From the NCBI RefSeq assembly GCF_014337155.1, contig NZ_CP060632.1, forward strand, positions 380,001 through 444,000: 64,000 bases of DNA, in the 5' to 3' direction. Below are positions 42,723-51,778 of the stretch, piece by piece. The stretch comes from Wujia chipingensis. Lineage in GTDB: Bacteria > Bacillota > Clostridia > Lachnospirales > Lachnospiraceae. The number at the start of each line of letters is the position of its first letter. Within the stretch, counting starts at the first letter, position 1. The position numbers were made by a program, and so were the translations under genes. Under the pieces are notes generated by a model. It had not been told where the DNA came from. It did not search any database and saw nothing but the letters and a program-made list of their open reading frames with translations.

Positions 42723-43490
42723 ATGGCGATCATAATCAAAACAGAACATGAGATAGAGCTTATGCGTAAGGCGGGAGAGATTCTCGCCAAAACGCATGAG
42801 GAATTGAAGAAAATTATAAAACCGGGCATATCCACATATGAGATAGACAAGTGCGGTGAGGATTTTATCCGAAGCTGCGGATGCGAACCATCGTTCCTGA
42901 ATTATCAGGGCTATCCGGCGTCCATCTGTGTCTCAGTCAATGATGAGGTTGTACACGGCATACCGTCTAAAGAACGGATTTTGCAGGAAGGCGATATCGT
43001 AAGCCTCGATGCCGGAGTTATATACAAAGGATATCACTCGGATGCTGCAAGAACGTATGGTGTCGGAACGATCGATTCCGAATCGGTGCAATTGATCGAG
43101 GTAACGAAGCAAAGCTTTTTTGAAGGGCTTGCACAGTGCCGGGCGGGCAATCATATAAATGATATATCCAAAGCGGTTTTTGGGTATGTTACGAAAAGAG
43201 GGTATTCTGCTGTCCGTGATCTGGTTGGACACGGTGTCGGCGCACATCTCCATGAGGAACCAAATGTGCCGAATTACCCGAAGCTGTTCAAAGGCCCGAA
43301 GTTAAAACCGGGGATGGTCATAGCGATTGAACCGATGATCAACATTGGAAGCTATCAGGTTGGCTGGCTGAATGATGACTGGACAGTCGTTACCATGGAT
43401 GGCTCACGTTCCGCACATTATGAAAATACAGTACTGATAACTGAGGGAGATCCAGAGATCTTATCACGTGCAGAGGGATTGGAATTATAA
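42723..43490 (+). CDS. map: type I methionine aminopeptidase
   Basis: 255 residues. It removes the N-terminal Met of new proteins. The metal ligands lie in SLDAGVIYKGYHSDAARTYG (two Asp), GHGVGAHLHEEP (His), AIEPMIN (Glu) and HYENTVLIT (Glu). The ribosome site CGGAG is weak. It follows adk by 20 nt in the usual order. Confidence 0.97.
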   Translation: MAIIIKTEHEIELMRKAGEILAKTHEELKKIIKPGISTYEIDKCGEDFIRSCGCEPSFLNYQGYPASICVSVNDEVVHGIPSKERILQEGDIVSLDAGVIYKGYHSDAARTYGVGTIDSESVQLIEVTKQSFFEGLAQCRAGNHINDISKAVFGYVTKRGYSAVRDLVGHGVGAHLHEEPNVPNYPKLFKGPKLKPGMVIAIEPMINIGSYQVGWLNDDWTVVTMDGSRSAHYENTVLITEGDPEILSRAEGLEL

Positions 43491-43520
43491 TATAGATCAA
43501 TAAATTAAGGAGGATATGAT

Positions 43521-43739
43521 ATGCCAAAGGCAGACGAAATCGAAATGGAAGGAACCGTATTGGAGAAGCTTCCAAACGCAATGTTTCAGGTAGAATTAGA
43601 GAATGGGTTGAAGGTACTTGCCCATATCAGTGGAAAGCTCAGAATGAATTACATTAAAATCCTTCCGGGCGACAAAGTAACCGTGGTTTTATCTCCATAT
43701 GATCTTACAAAAGGAAGAATCACCTGGAGAGCAAAATAA
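43521..43739 (+). CDS. infA: translation initiation factor IF-1
   Basis: 72 residues, single OB fold: [20 protein letters not shown], then [20 protein letters not shown] and [20 protein letters not shown]. It blocks the ribosomal A site during initiation. RBS AAGGAGG is upstream. Confidence 0.98.
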   Translation: MPKADEIEMEGTVLEKLPNAMFQVELENGLKVLAHISGKLRMNYIKILPGDKVTVVLSPYDLTKGRITWRAK

Positions 43740-43753
43740 ATTTACATTTTCAC

Positions 43754-43782
43754 TTGCATTTCGCTATGGAAAATGGTATCAT
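43754..43782 (+). promoter_or_regulatory. internal promoter upstream of rpmJ
   Basis: TTGCAT at 43754-43759, a 17-nt spacer, and TATCAT at 43777-43782. The -35 box is identical to that of the S10 promoter. It would allow the distal part (rpmJ to rplQ) to be transcribed separately. Confidence 0.6.
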
Positions 43783-43822
43783 AGGTTTTCGTAGCGGACT
43801 TTTTGGAAAGGAGAGTATTTTA

Positions 43823-43936
43823 ATGAAGGTTAGAGCATCAGTTAAACCAATTTGCGATAAGTGCAAAGTCATTAAAAGAAAAGGCAGTATTCGTATAATC
43901 TGCGAAAATCCAAAGCACAAACAGCGTCAGGGTTAA
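43823..43936 (+). CDS. rpmJ: 50S ribosomal protein L36
   Basis: 37 residues with the zinc ribbon Cys11-x2-Cys14, Cys27 and His32 ([21 protein letters not shown]), the zinc-binding form. RBS AAAGGAG at 43807-43813 fixes ATG 43823; the upstream open frame from 43754 is promoter sequence. Confidence 0.98.
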   Translation: MKVRASVKPICDKCKVIKRKGSIRIICENPKHKQRQG

Positions 43937-44243
43937 TTCATGTTCGCGTATGTCATAAATGCCATTTATGATAGAACATGGGTCATTGTTAGACATTAGG
44001 TCTTACAATCTGACAGGACAGTTGGAACAAGGTATGTAGGATGATAGCCCATCTATAACTATGCCTTGTATTTGTGCGTGTAATGGTATTCCACATTACA
44101 TACCAACTTCGATTGACGCCACGCCGGTATTCGGGTGGACGACAACGGACATCAGCTCTTGGCTGGAGTTGATAAAAGCGGCTGGACACATAGCATGTGT
44201 CAAAAATTGTTTCATTAAGTTATTTTACGGAGGTATAACAAGA
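43937..44243 (+). promoter_or_regulatory. structured leader before rpsM (alpha operon)
   Basis: The 307-nt gap between rpmJ and rpsM holds several hairpins: CATGTTC/GAACATG enclosing TCATAAAT/ATTTATGA (43939-43980), ACAAGG..AT/AT..CCTTGT with an inner hairpin (about 44024-44070), TGTAATG/CATTACA (about 44079-44100), and GACACAT/ATGTGTC (44185-44201), the last about 30 nt before the ribosome site ACGGAGG. No T-run follows any of them. In other bacteria S4 represses the alpha operon through a leader at this position. That role here is inference. Confidence 0.55.
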
Positions 44244-44612
44244 ATGGCTCGTATTTCAGGTGTTGATTTACCAAGAGAAAAGCGAATCGAAATCGGACTT
44301 ACCTATATCTATGGTATAGGAAGAACATCAGCTACAAGAATTCTGAAAGAAGCAAACGTAAATCCGGACACTAGAGTTCGTGATCTGACTGACGATGAGG
44401 TTAAGAGACTCAGCGAAGTTATCAACGAAACTCAGGTCGTAGAAGGTGATCTGCGTAGAGAAGTAGCTCTTAACATTAAGCGTTTACAGGAAATCGGTTG
44501 CTACCGTGGTATCCGTCACAGAAGAGGATTACCTGTTCGTGGACAGAAGACAAAGACAAATGCAAGAACTCGTAAGGGTCCTAAGAAAACAGTAGCAAAT
44601 AAGAAGAAGTAA
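44244..44612 (+). CDS. rpsM: 30S ribosomal protein S13
   Basis: 122 residues. It begins [20 protein letters not shown], with the Gly-rich [16 protein letters not shown] and a basic tail ending in KK. It contacts tRNA and bridges to the large subunit. RBS GGAGG is at 44229-44233. The frame is open back to 44061, but that part is leader. Confidence 0.98.
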   Translation: MARISGVDLPREKRIEIGLTYIYGIGRTSATRILKEANVNPDTRVRDLTDDEVKRLSEVINETQVVEGDLRREVALNIKRLQEIGCYRGIRHRRGLPVRGQKTKTNARTRKGPKKTVANKKK

Positions 44613-44627
44613 TGGAGGTTCAGGTTA

Positions 44628-45026
44628 ATGGCTAAGAAAGTTACTACTAAGAAAGTGGCTAAGAAGCGTGTTAGAAAGAATGTTGATCGTGGACAGGCTC
44701 ATATTCAGTCATCTTTTAACAATACAATCGTTACATTGACAGATGCCGAAGGTAATGCATTATCTTGGGCAAGTGCAGGTGGACTTGGATTCAGAGGTTC
44801 CAGAAAGTCTACACCATATGCTGCACAGATGGCAGCAGAGACAGCTACAAAGGCAGCTCTTCCTTATGGATTGAAGTCAGTAGATGTTATGGTTAAGGGA
44901 CCAGGTTCAGGTAGAGAGGCAGCTATCCGTGCACTCGCAGCCTGCGGTTTGGAAGTATTAAGTATCAGAGACGTAACTCCAGTTCCACATAACGGATGTC
45001 GTCCACCAAAGAGAAGAAGAGTCTAA
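44628..45026 (+). CDS. rpsK: 30S ribosomal protein S11
   Basis: 132 residues: a basic start ([19 protein letters not shown]), then [20 protein letters not shown] and the ending [15 protein letters not shown]. It lies on the platform of the small subunit. Confidence 0.98.
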   Translation: MAKKVTTKKVAKKRVRKNVDRGQAHIQSSFNNTIVTLTDAEGNALSWASAGGLGFRGSRKSTPYAAQMAAETATKAALPYGLKSVDVMVKGPGSGREAAIRALAACGLEVLSIRDVTPVPHNGCRPPKRRRV

Positions 45027-45046
45027 TAATAAGGAGGTACATGATA

Positions 45047-45640
45047 ATGGCAGTAGATAGAACACCTATTCTCAAGAGATGTAGATCCTTAGATATGGAT
45101 CCAGTCGTTCTCGGTGTAAATAAGAAGTCAAGAAGAAAATTGACTAGAGCAAACAGAAAAGTAAGTGAGTACGGATTACAGCTTCGTGAGAAGCAGAAGG
45201 CTAAGTTTATTTATGGTATGCTTGAGAAGCCTTTCCGTAACTTGTATGTAAAGGCAGAGCGTATGCCAGGTCTTACAGGACCAAACCTTATGATCCTTCT
45301 TGAGTCCAGACTGGATAACGTAGTTTTCCGTATGGGATTTGCAAGAACAAGACGTGAGGCCAGACAGATCGTTGATCACAAGCATGTATTGGTTAATGGC
45401 AAGTGCGTAAATATTCCTTCATACAGAATCAGTGCTGGTGATAAGATTGAAATCAAAGAGAAGAGCAAGTCTCTTCAGGGATTTAAGAATATCGTAGAGG
45501 CAAACGCAGGCGTTGTTACTCCAGCTTGGATGGAGTCAGACGTTGAGACATTGACAGGAACTGTTAAGGAGCTTCCACTCAGAGAGCAGATTGACGTACC
45601 TGTAAACGATACACTTATCGTCGAGTTGTACTCTAAGTAA
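45047..45640 (+). CDS. rpsD: 30S ribosomal protein S4
   Basis: 197 residues with the S4 RNA-binding domain [20 protein letters not shown], then [14 protein letters not shown]. It is a primary 16S rRNA-binding protein and a known autoregulator of alpha or rpsD operons. AAGGAGG at 45031-45037 supports ATG 45047 ([10 protein letters not shown]); ATG 45041 is close but less likely. Confidence 0.97.
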   Translation: MAVDRTPILKRCRSLDMDPVVLGVNKKSRRKLTRANRKVSEYGLQLREKQKAKFIYGMLEKPFRNLYVKAERMPGLTGPNLMILLESRLDNVVFRMGFARTRREARQIVDHKHVLVNGKCVNIPSYRISAGDKIEIKEKSKSLQGFKNIVEANAGVVTPAWMESDVETLTGTVKELPLREQIDVPVNDTLIVELYSK

Positions 45641-45700
45641 TTCGCGTAAGTAAAGGGTTTGTAGCTAAGTAACACCAGTTATCCAGAAGGAGGGTCAGTA

Positions 45701-46657
45701 GTGTTTGAATTTGAAAAACCTAGAATTGAAATCGCAGAGATTTCAGACGATAACAAATATGGTAAGTTTGTAGTAGAGCCATTGGAAAGAGGCTATGGTA
45801 TTACACTTGGTAATTCTCTTCGTAGAATTATGTTATCATCTCTTCCGGGAACTGCAGTTAGTCAGGTTAAGATTAAGGGCGTTCTGCATGAGTTCTCATC
45901 TCTTCCAGGTGTAAAGGAAGATGTGACAGAGATCGTGATGAATATCAAGGATCTCTGCATCAAGAACAATTCTACAACAAATGAGCCTAAGGTTGCATAT
46001 ATTGATGCTTCAGGTGATAAGGTTGTGACGGCTGGTGATATTCAGGTAGATGCAGATCTTGAGATTTTGAATCCGGATTTGGTAATCGCAAATTTGAGCG
46101 GTCCGGAGGCAAAGTTGGAGATGGAGCTTCTGATCACAAACGGCAGAGGTTACGTTGGATCTGACAAGAACAAAGGTCTTGATTCATCTATTGATGCAAT
46201 CGCTGTTGATTCTATCTATACACCTGTGGAGCGTGTAAATCTGACAGTTCAGAACACACGTGTCGGACAGGTTACAGATTATGACAAGCTTACACTTGAT
46301 GTATTTACAAATGGTACATTGGCACCAGATGAGGCAGTCAGCCTTGCAGCAAAGGTGCTCAGTGAGCATTTGAATCTCTTCATCGATCTTTCAGAGAATG
46401 CTAAGTCTGTTGACGTTATGGTAGAGAAGGAAGACGATCAGAAGGAAAAGGTACTTGAGATGAGTATCGACGAACTGGAGCTTTCCGTTCGTTCTTATAA
46501 CTGCTTGAAGAGAGCAGGCATTAATACAGTTGAAGAATTGACAAATAAGACTCCGGACGATATGATGAAGGTTCGTAACCTTGGTCGTAAGTCTCTCGAT
46601 GAAGTTTATGCTAAATTAAAAGAACTTGGTTTGTCGCTTCGTACTGGTGATGAATAA
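45701..46657 (+). CDS. rpoA: DNA-directed RNA polymerase subunit alpha
   Basis: 318 residues, GTG start behind AAGGAGG. The N-terminal dimerization domain has [20 protein letters not shown] and [20 protein letters not shown]. The C-terminal domain has [20 protein letters not shown] and [18 protein letters not shown], which binds UP elements and activators. It scaffolds polymerase assembly. It lies in its usual place between rpsD and rplQ. Confidence 0.98.
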   Translation: MFEFEKPRIEIAEISDDNKYGKFVVEPLERGYGITLGNSLRRIMLSSLPGTAVSQVKIKGVLHEFSSLPGVKEDVTEIVMNIKDLCIKNNSTTNEPKVAYIDASGDKVVTAGDIQVDADLEILNPDLVIANLSGPEAKLEMELLITNGRGYVGSDKNKGLDSSIDAIAVDSIYTPVERVNLTVQNTRVGQVTDYDKLTLDVFTNGTLAPDEAVSLAAKVLSEHLNLFIDLSENAKSVDVMVEKEDDQKEKVLEMSIDELELSVRSYNCLKRAGINTVEELTNKTPDDMMKVRNLGRKSLDEVYAKLKELGLSLRTGDE

Positions 46658-46723
46658 TATCCACTTAAGCCGAAGGATTAGTAAGCAAAGTGAAGACCCG
46701 AAAGGGTAAGGAGGAAAATTAAA

Positions 46724-47260
46724 ATGGCAATGTATAGAAAACTTGGTAAAAAGTCTGATCAGAGAATCGCATTACTTCGTAATCAGGTAACACAGCTTCT
46801 CTATCATGGAAAGATTGAGACAACAGAGGCTAGAGCGAAGGAAGTTCGTAAGATCGCTGAGCACCTTATCACACTTGCTGTTAAGGAGAAGGATAACTTC
46901 GACGAGATCAAGGTAACTGCTAAGGTTGCTAAGAAGGACAAAGATGGCAAGCGTATCAAGGAAGTTGTAGATGGTAAGAAGGTTACACAGTACGACGAAG
47001 TTGAGAAGACAGTTAAGAAGGATCAGCCTTCCAGACTGCACGCTAGACGTCAGATGCTTAAGGTTCTCTACCCGGTAGTTGAAGTTCCTACAGATGCTGC
47101 AGGAAAGAAAGCTGCTACAAAGAAGGTAGACCTTACAGCTAAGCTCTTCGACGAGTATGCTGCAAAGTATGCTAGCCGCAAGGGTGGTTACACACGTATC
47201 GTTAAGATTGGCGAGCGTCGTGGTGACGGTGCTATGAAGGTTATTCTTGAGTTAGTTTAA
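46724..47260 (+). CDS. rplQ: 50S ribosomal protein L17 with large insertion
   Basis: 178 residues, against about 112-130 in most bacteria. The N-terminal domain ([19 protein letters not shown]) and the end ([29 protein letters not shown]) are canonical. Between the LAVKEK segment and HARRQML lies an extra stretch of about 45 residues rich in Lys, Asp and Val, and a further lysine-rich stretch ([16 protein letters not shown]) precedes the C-terminal part. It is the last gene of the supercluster. Confidence 0.97.
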   Translation: MAMYRKLGKKSDQRIALLRNQVTQLLYHGKIETTEARAKEVRKIAEHLITLAVKEKDNFDEIKVTAKVAKKDKDGKRIKEVVDGKKVTQYDEVEKTVKKDQPSRLHARRQMLKVLYPVVEVPTDAAGKKAATKKVDLTAKLFDEYAAKYASRKGGYTRIVKIGERRGDGAMKVILELV

Positions 47261-47274
47261 TCTATATAAAACCA

Positions 47275-47309
47275 GACGGGTTGTCGAAAGGCAGCCCGTT
47301 TATTTTTTC
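47275..47309 (+). terminator. Rho-independent terminator of the S10-alpha supercluster
   Basis: ACGGGTTG.C pairs with G.CAGCCCGT around GAAAG, followed by TTATTTTTT. Confidence 0.85.
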
Positions 47310-47322
47310 ATGGAGAATAATT

Positions 47323-48156
47323 ATGACGAGAAAAATCGGAATTGTGTGCTGTTCAGATGGATTCAATCGGGCATACGAAGGTGAGATTGAGGAATTGCAT
47401 CGGATACTGGCAGACATGGGGATTGAGAGTGTGCTCAGCCCGTTCCTGTATGCGCGTGATGGTGTGGCGGGTGGAACGGCAGAAGAACGTGCGAAGGCAG
47501 TAATGGATTTTTACTTGGATGATACGATTGACGCAATCTGTGACATATCCGGTGGAGATATCGCGAATGGAATCCTGCCGTATCTGGATTATAGCGTGAT
47601 TGCAAAGATGGATAAGCAGTTCTGGGGATACAGTGACCTGACGACGGTATTAAATGCAATTTACGCGAAGGCTGGACGGACAGGTGTGTTGTATCAGATA
47701 CGAAATGTGCTCTACAAGGAGCGCAAGCAGCAGATGACGGATGTGCGAGATGTCCTGTGTGAGGGTGGTGATGCGTTGTACCGGATCGATTATCATTATG
47801 TACAGGGGACGGAGATGCATGGAATCATTGTCGGAGGAAATATCCGTTGTTTCTTAAAGCTGTCTGGGACGGCGTATATGCCAGATCTGAATGGGAAGAT
47901 TCTTCTTCTTGAGAGTCGGTCCGGAACAGTAGCACGAATGGAAACCTATCTGAGCCAGTTGCAGCAGATTGGTGCATTTGAGCAGATCGCGGGTATCCTG
48001 CTTGGAACATTTACGGAGATGGAAGCAAAGCAGTGCATGCCGGATATTGTGCAACTTGTGAAGAAGTATGTGAGAAAAACAATGCCGATTGCGGTCACGA
48101 AGCAGATCGGACATGGGACAGATGCCAAAGGGATTGTAATAGGCGGAGAATTGTAA
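47323..48156 (+). CDS. LD-carboxypeptidase / MccF-like S66 peptidase
   Basis: 277 residues. The serine peptidase family S66 triad is visible: Ser104 in WGYSDLT, Glu197 in LLESRSG, and His264 in QIGHGTD. Family members trim the terminal D-Ala from peptidoglycan tetrapeptides during recycling (LdcA) or hydrolyse microcin C-type peptides (MccF). The sequence has the short S66 length without a signal peptide, so it acts in the cytoplasm. GGAG at 47312-47315 supports ATG 47323. It lies 14 nt behind the L17 terminator, and read-through may supply transcription. Confidence 0.88.
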   Translation: MTRKIGIVCCSDGFNRAYEGEIEELHRILADMGIESVLSPFLYARDGVAGGTAEERAKAVMDFYLDDTIDAICDISGGDIANGILPYLDYSVIAKMDKQFWGYSDLTTVLNAIYAKAGRTGVLYQIRNVLYKERKQQMTDVRDVLCEGGDALYRIDYHYVQGTEMHGIIVGGNIRCFLKLSGTAYMPDLNGKILLLESRSGTVARMETYLSQLQQIGAFEQIAGILLGTFTEMEAKQCMPDIVQLVKKYVRKTMPIAVTKQIGHGTDAKGIVIGGEL

Positions 48157-48186
48157 TTTTTCGTCAAGCATTTTATGGAAATACGT

Positions 48187-48215
48187 TTGCCTTGCCGTGC
48201 ATATGATGATATGAT
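48187..48215 (+). promoter_or_regulatory. promoter of the prepilin gene
   Basis: TTGCCT at 48187-48192, a 17-nt spacer, and TATGAT at 48210-48215. Confidence 0.55.
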
Positions 48216-48256
48216 GGCTTTAGTTATGAAAAGTTTGATATATGCGGGGTAAGGGT

Positions 48257-48886
48257 ATGAAAAATTGGAGAAATAATTCAGACAATGCAGGTTTCACACT
48301 GGTAGAATTGATTATTGCAATTGCAATCATGGCGGTGCTCGCGGGTGCAATCGGTCTGGCGGTTATTCGTTACATTAGGAAAGCCAGAGCATCAAATGCG
48401 ATGGAGGAACTTCGGACGATTGTCTCGGCGGTTGAGACAGGCATGGTTTCCAGTTATGCGGAAGATCATGAGATGAATCTAGATAAGACATATACGGATG
48501 ACGAAGGGAATGCACAGCGATGTGGCGTGCTCACGAATTATATGATTAGCCGAGCACAGAATAAAAGTGCAAATGGCATTACCGATGCAAATGCGTTGGA
48601 GTATTATTTTGCACAAAAGGTGTTGGAAGAATTGAATGCGGAGAATGGAAGCGACTATCGTTTCCTGAATTTTACGGGCGACGAGGATGAGCCGCTTGGA
48701 ATGAATTGTGATTCGTTCTACGGACAATTTGGTTGTCCGGGCGTGATTGTTGTGTATGGTGGGGAAGGAAAGGTGCTGTTTGCGCAGTATTATAACTCTG
48801 GTTGCCTGATTCAGTATGAGGCGGGCGAAGGCTATACCTATCTGGATGATACGACGGAATTCGTCGGAAGTACGACGATTCATTAG
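48257..48886 (+). CDS. type IV prepilin-like protein
   Basis: 209 residues. A class III signal with cleavage between Gly12 and Phe13, Glu17 at mature position +5, and the hydrophobic helix FTLVELIIAIAIMAVLAGAI are the marks of type IV pilins and type II pseudopilins. The globular domain is acidic, has three Cys residues (one early, two around the CDSFYGQFGC segment) and is otherwise unknown. No assembly ATPase, peptidase or other pil gene is nearby, so it is an orphan in this window. RBS GGGG at 48246-48249 favours ATG 48257 over ATG 48242. Confidence 0.85.
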   Translation: MKNWRNNSDNAGFTLVELIIAIAIMAVLAGAIGLAVIRYIRKARASNAMEELRTIVSAVETGMVSSYAEDHEMNLDKTYTDDEGNAQRCGVLTNYMISRAQNKSANGITDANALEYYFAQKVLEELNAENGSDYRFLNFTGDEDEPLGMNCDSFYGQFGCPGVIVVYGGEGKVLFAQYYNSGCLIQYEAGEGYTYLDDTTEFVGSTTIH

Positions 48887-48953
48887 TGTGATTTGCTCGA
48901 ATCTGCCGATACAGACGATGCAATAATTGATGAGAATATATGAATATAAAAGA

Positions 48954-48992
48954 AAAAGGATTGACTGTATAGATACAGCTAATCCTTTTTTA
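48954..48992. terminator. bidirectional terminator
   Basis: AAAAAGGATT..CTGTAT pairs with ATACAG..AATCCTTTTTT, with A-run and T-run on the two sides. It serves the convergent prepilin gene and the gene at 49055. Confidence 0.88.
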
Positions 48993-49054
48993 TCTGTTGT
49001 GTGAGATTGCATTGACTGTCAATCAGACCGGCATATGGAATACCTGACGTGGGT

Positions 49055-49597
49055 CTAAGGCTCCATAGATTTCGCGTCAACCATCTGGACAGCTCCGGCG
49101 AAGTTCCCCTGGAAATAGTTCGCGATTTCATCGGAATATCCATATACAATTCCCTTTCTGTAAGGGAATAACAGGTTCTGCAGTTGGGCGACTGCTTCAT
49201 CAAGCGGCGCTTTCTTGGAGAAACCACCGGTTGTGATCTGGCCAAGTGAATAAGTTCCACCATCTCGTGCGAGCAGATATAAGGTATGAAATTTGCTTGT
49301 CGGAATAAAATTCATCGTCTGTTTAACTACATTTCCATAGATCCACATGATATCGCGAATCGGAATTACGCGCACCGTCTTCGCCTCATAGACGAGAATT
49401 GCTGTCGGTGTTGCTACGAATGAGAACGCTTCCACACCGTATGGAATCTGCTGGTCAAGCATTGCAATCTCCTGTGGAGAAAGCAGATTCCATGAGGCCT
49501 CTGCGGCTGCGTATTTTTTCTTATTAAATGCTGTTTGCTTGATACCGCCCCAGGCAGTGATCCGTGCGTTGATGTTTGTAAAATTTGTAAAATCCAT
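49055..49597 (-). CDS. conserved hypothetical protein
   Basis: 180 residues with no signal peptide or membrane helix. The start MDFTNFTNINARITAWGG lies 8 nt behind GGGAGG on the minus strand. The middle (FVATPTAILVYEAKTVRVIP, IRDIMWIYGNVVKQTMNFIP) is beta-rich with a PH-like feel, and the end is helical (LDEAVAQLQNLLFPYR). I do not recognise a family with certainty. An in-frame ATG upstream at 49702 lacks a ribosome site. It is convergent to the prepilin and divergent to ecfA, and GTCAGATATAACTGAC (49629-49644) upstream is a small palindrome that could bind a regulator. Confidence 0.7.
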   Translation of the reverse strand: MDFTNFTNINARITAWGGIKQTAFNKKKYAAAEASWNLLSPQEIAMLDQQIPYGVEAFSFVATPTAILVYEAKTVRVIPIRDIMWIYGNVVKQTMNFIPTSKFHTLYLLARDGGTYSLGQITTGGFSKKAPLDEAVAQLQNLLFPYRKGIVYGYSDEIANYFQGNFAGAVQMVDAKSMEP

Positions 49598-49808
49598 ATG
49601 TACCCTCCCAATGTGTGTAAAATAAATGTCAGATATAACTGACAAATAGTTTGAAAATGCTATATTCCATACATTTCGTACAATAATAGCAGATTCATAC
49701 AAATTATAACATAGAAAAGCTGAAAAATCATTTTTATTTAACGAAAAAATATTGTATGGATGTTTCCGTGTTAATATGTGAAAATTTCTTTATTCTTTTG
49801 AGAAAAAA

Positions 49809-49838
49809 TTGCGACATACATAGAAAAAATGGTATAGT
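49809..49838 (+). promoter_or_regulatory. promoter of the ecf operon
   Basis: TTGCGA at 49809-49814, an 18-nt spacer, and TATAGT at 49833-49838. The rest of the 302-nt gap 49598-49899 is AT-rich, with the palindrome at 49629-49644 and no RNA gene seen. Confidence 0.55.
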
Positions 49839-49899
49839 AATGGATATGTTATAAGATAGTTATTGCGAATATGAAAAACAATCAGGAATATAGGATATC

Positions 49900-51729
49900 A
49901 TGATAAAAATCAGAGATCTCACATTTGAATATTTTGACCGGGATGACGAAGGAAATCTGACGGAGATGGTAAACGCCATCCGCGGAATCAATTTTGATGC
50001 AGGAGAAGGTGAATTTATCGTTGTGGCAGGGGTGAATGGAAGCGGAAAAAGCACATTTGCAAAGATCTTAAACCGCCTGTTGCTTCCGATTGAAGGTACG
50101 GTTCTCATCGGCGGACTCGATGCAATGCAGGAGGAAAATATCATTCCGATCCGGAAGATGGTTGGCATGGTGTTCCAGAATCCTGATGATCAGCTGATTG
50201 GTAGTGTAGTGGAAGAGGATGTTGCCTTTGGCGCGGAGAATATCGGCGTGCCACATAAAGAACTGGTGAAACGTGTGGAGGATGCGCTTGCCCAGGTCGG
50301 ACTTTCGGCGTCCATGCGCATCGAAGAGCTATCCGGAGGTGGAAAACAGAAGGTTGCGATTGCAGGCGTGCTTGCAATGAAGCCACGGTGTATCGTGCTT
50401 GATGAGGCAACCAGTATGCTGGATCCAAAATCCAGACGGGATGTGCTGCAGCTGATGAAAGAGCTGCAGAAGCAGGGAATCACGATTATTCTCATTACAC
50501 ATCTGATGGAGGAACTTCTGCTGGCAGATTGGATTTACGTGATGCATCAGGGAAGGCTTGCTATGAAGGGCAGCCGGGAAGCGCTTTTCGCGCAACCGGA
50601 GAGGCTGCGTGAGTTTGGATTGGAGCTGCCGATGACCGTGCTGCTTGCACATGCTCTTGCGGAGCGTGGGTGCGTGCGGACGAAGGATTTATTTTCCGTG
50701 GAAGCGATTGCGGAACGCATATACAAGGAACATCCGTATGCATTTCTGAAGGAAAAGACAATGGAGCCTGCATCCGTGGATAAGAAAACGAAAGTGTTGT
50801 CGCAGGCGATTGTATTTCAACATGTGAACCTATCATATGGAAAGAAATCGATTTTGAATGATGTATGTTGTTCTATCGAGAAAGGCAGCTATACGGCAAT
50901 CATTGGACCTTCGGGGGCTGGAAAATCGACGCTTTTGCAGATGATTCCGGCGCTCATTTCACCGACGGATGGAAGCATTTATGTGGATGGAATGGAAGTG
51001 ACGGATACTTCTGCGGATATTGCAACATTGCGTAAGAAAATCGGATTCATCTTCCAATATCCAGAGCAGCAGTTGTTTGCGAAAAATGTTTATGAGGATG
51101 TAGTATTTGGACCGCGGAATGTCGGCATCAGCGAGGTTGAAGCGGAGAAACGTGCGTATGAGGCGATTCAGTTTGTCGGGTTGCCGCAGGATGTCTATGA
51201 TCTGCCGATGGATAAGCTGTCGGGTGGGCAGAAGCGGCGTGTTGCATTGGCGGGCGTGATTGCAATGCAACCGGATTACCTGATCTTAGATGAACCGTTG
51301 GCAGGGCTTGATCCGGTTGGAAAGAAAAAGATGCTGCAGATCCTGCGTGCGTTACACCGGGATGCGGGAATTACAGTGGTTGTAGTCAGTCACGATGCAG
51401 ACGCAGTTGTGGAGGACGCGGAGCAGGTATTGTATCTGAGGGATGGGAAAATCTTGGAGCAGGGAGCACCGTCGGATGTATTTTACCGGATGTGGCTGCG
51501 CGAGATGGAGCATATGACGAGGGATAAGCATTCGAAAATGAATGGCGAACAGATGAGAGACAGAAGCACTGGACGTTTATCCGAAGATACGCTGGCAGAA
51601 GCAATCTGCGAGCTTCCGGGCTGCATGCAGTTGTTGATCCGCCTGCGCATCATGGGACTTCCGGTATCATGTAAGCATACGCAGCTTGCGGAGACGGTGC
51701 AGGCAATCGTGGATGCGGTTGGAAGATGA
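49900..51729 (+). CDS. energy-coupling factor transporter ATPases EcfA1 and EcfA2 fused in one protein
   Basis: 609 residues with two complete ABC ATPase domains. Domain 1 has Walker A GVNGSGKST (44-52), signature LSGGGKQK and Walker B CIVLDEATS. Domain 2 starts near 310 with Walker A GPSGAGKST (about 337-345), signature LSGGQKRR and Walker B LILDEPLAG. Most Firmicutes encode EcfA1 and EcfA2 as two adjacent genes, here joined. A C-terminal extension of about 70 residues follows (LAEAICELPGCMQLLIRLRI). With EcfT it powers uptake of vitamins and other micronutrients through S-components encoded elsewhere. Confidence 0.95.
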   Translation: MIKIRDLTFEYFDRDDEGNLTEMVNAIRGINFDAGEGEFIVVAGVNGSGKSTFAKILNRLLLPIEGTVLIGGLDAMQEENIIPIRKMVGMVFQNPDDQLIGSVVEEDVAFGAENIGVPHKELVKRVEDALAQVGLSASMRIEELSGGGKQKVAIAGVLAMKPRCIVLDEATSMLDPKSRRDVLQLMKELQKQGITIILITHLMEELLLADWIYVMHQGRLAMKGSREALFAQPERLREFGLELPMTVLLAHALAERGCVRTKDLFSVEAIAERIYKEHPYAFLKEKTMEPASVDKKTKVLSQAIVFQHVNLSYGKKSILNDVCCSIEKGSYTAIIGPSGAGKSTLLQMIPALISPTDGSIYVDGMEVTDTSADIATLRKKIGFIFQYPEQQLFAKNVYEDVVFGPRNVGISEVEAEKRAYEAIQFVGLPQDVYDLPMDKLSGGQKRRVALAGVIAMQPDYLILDEPLAGLDPVGKKKMLQILRALHRDAGITVVVVSHDADAVVEDAEQVLYLRDGKILEQGAPSDVFYRMWLREMEHMTRDKHSKMNGEQMRDRSTGRLSEDTLAEAICELPGCMQLLIRLRIMGLPVSCKHTQLAETVQAIVDAVGR

Positions 51730-51778
51730 TTTCGTATATAGATATTGTAGTATAAGAATGTCTAAAAGAGGTAGGAAC

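Noticed and set aside
44061..44243. In-frame extension of rpsM to 44061
   Set aside because: S13 begins [10 protein letters not shown] at 44244 behind GGAGG; the extension is leader.
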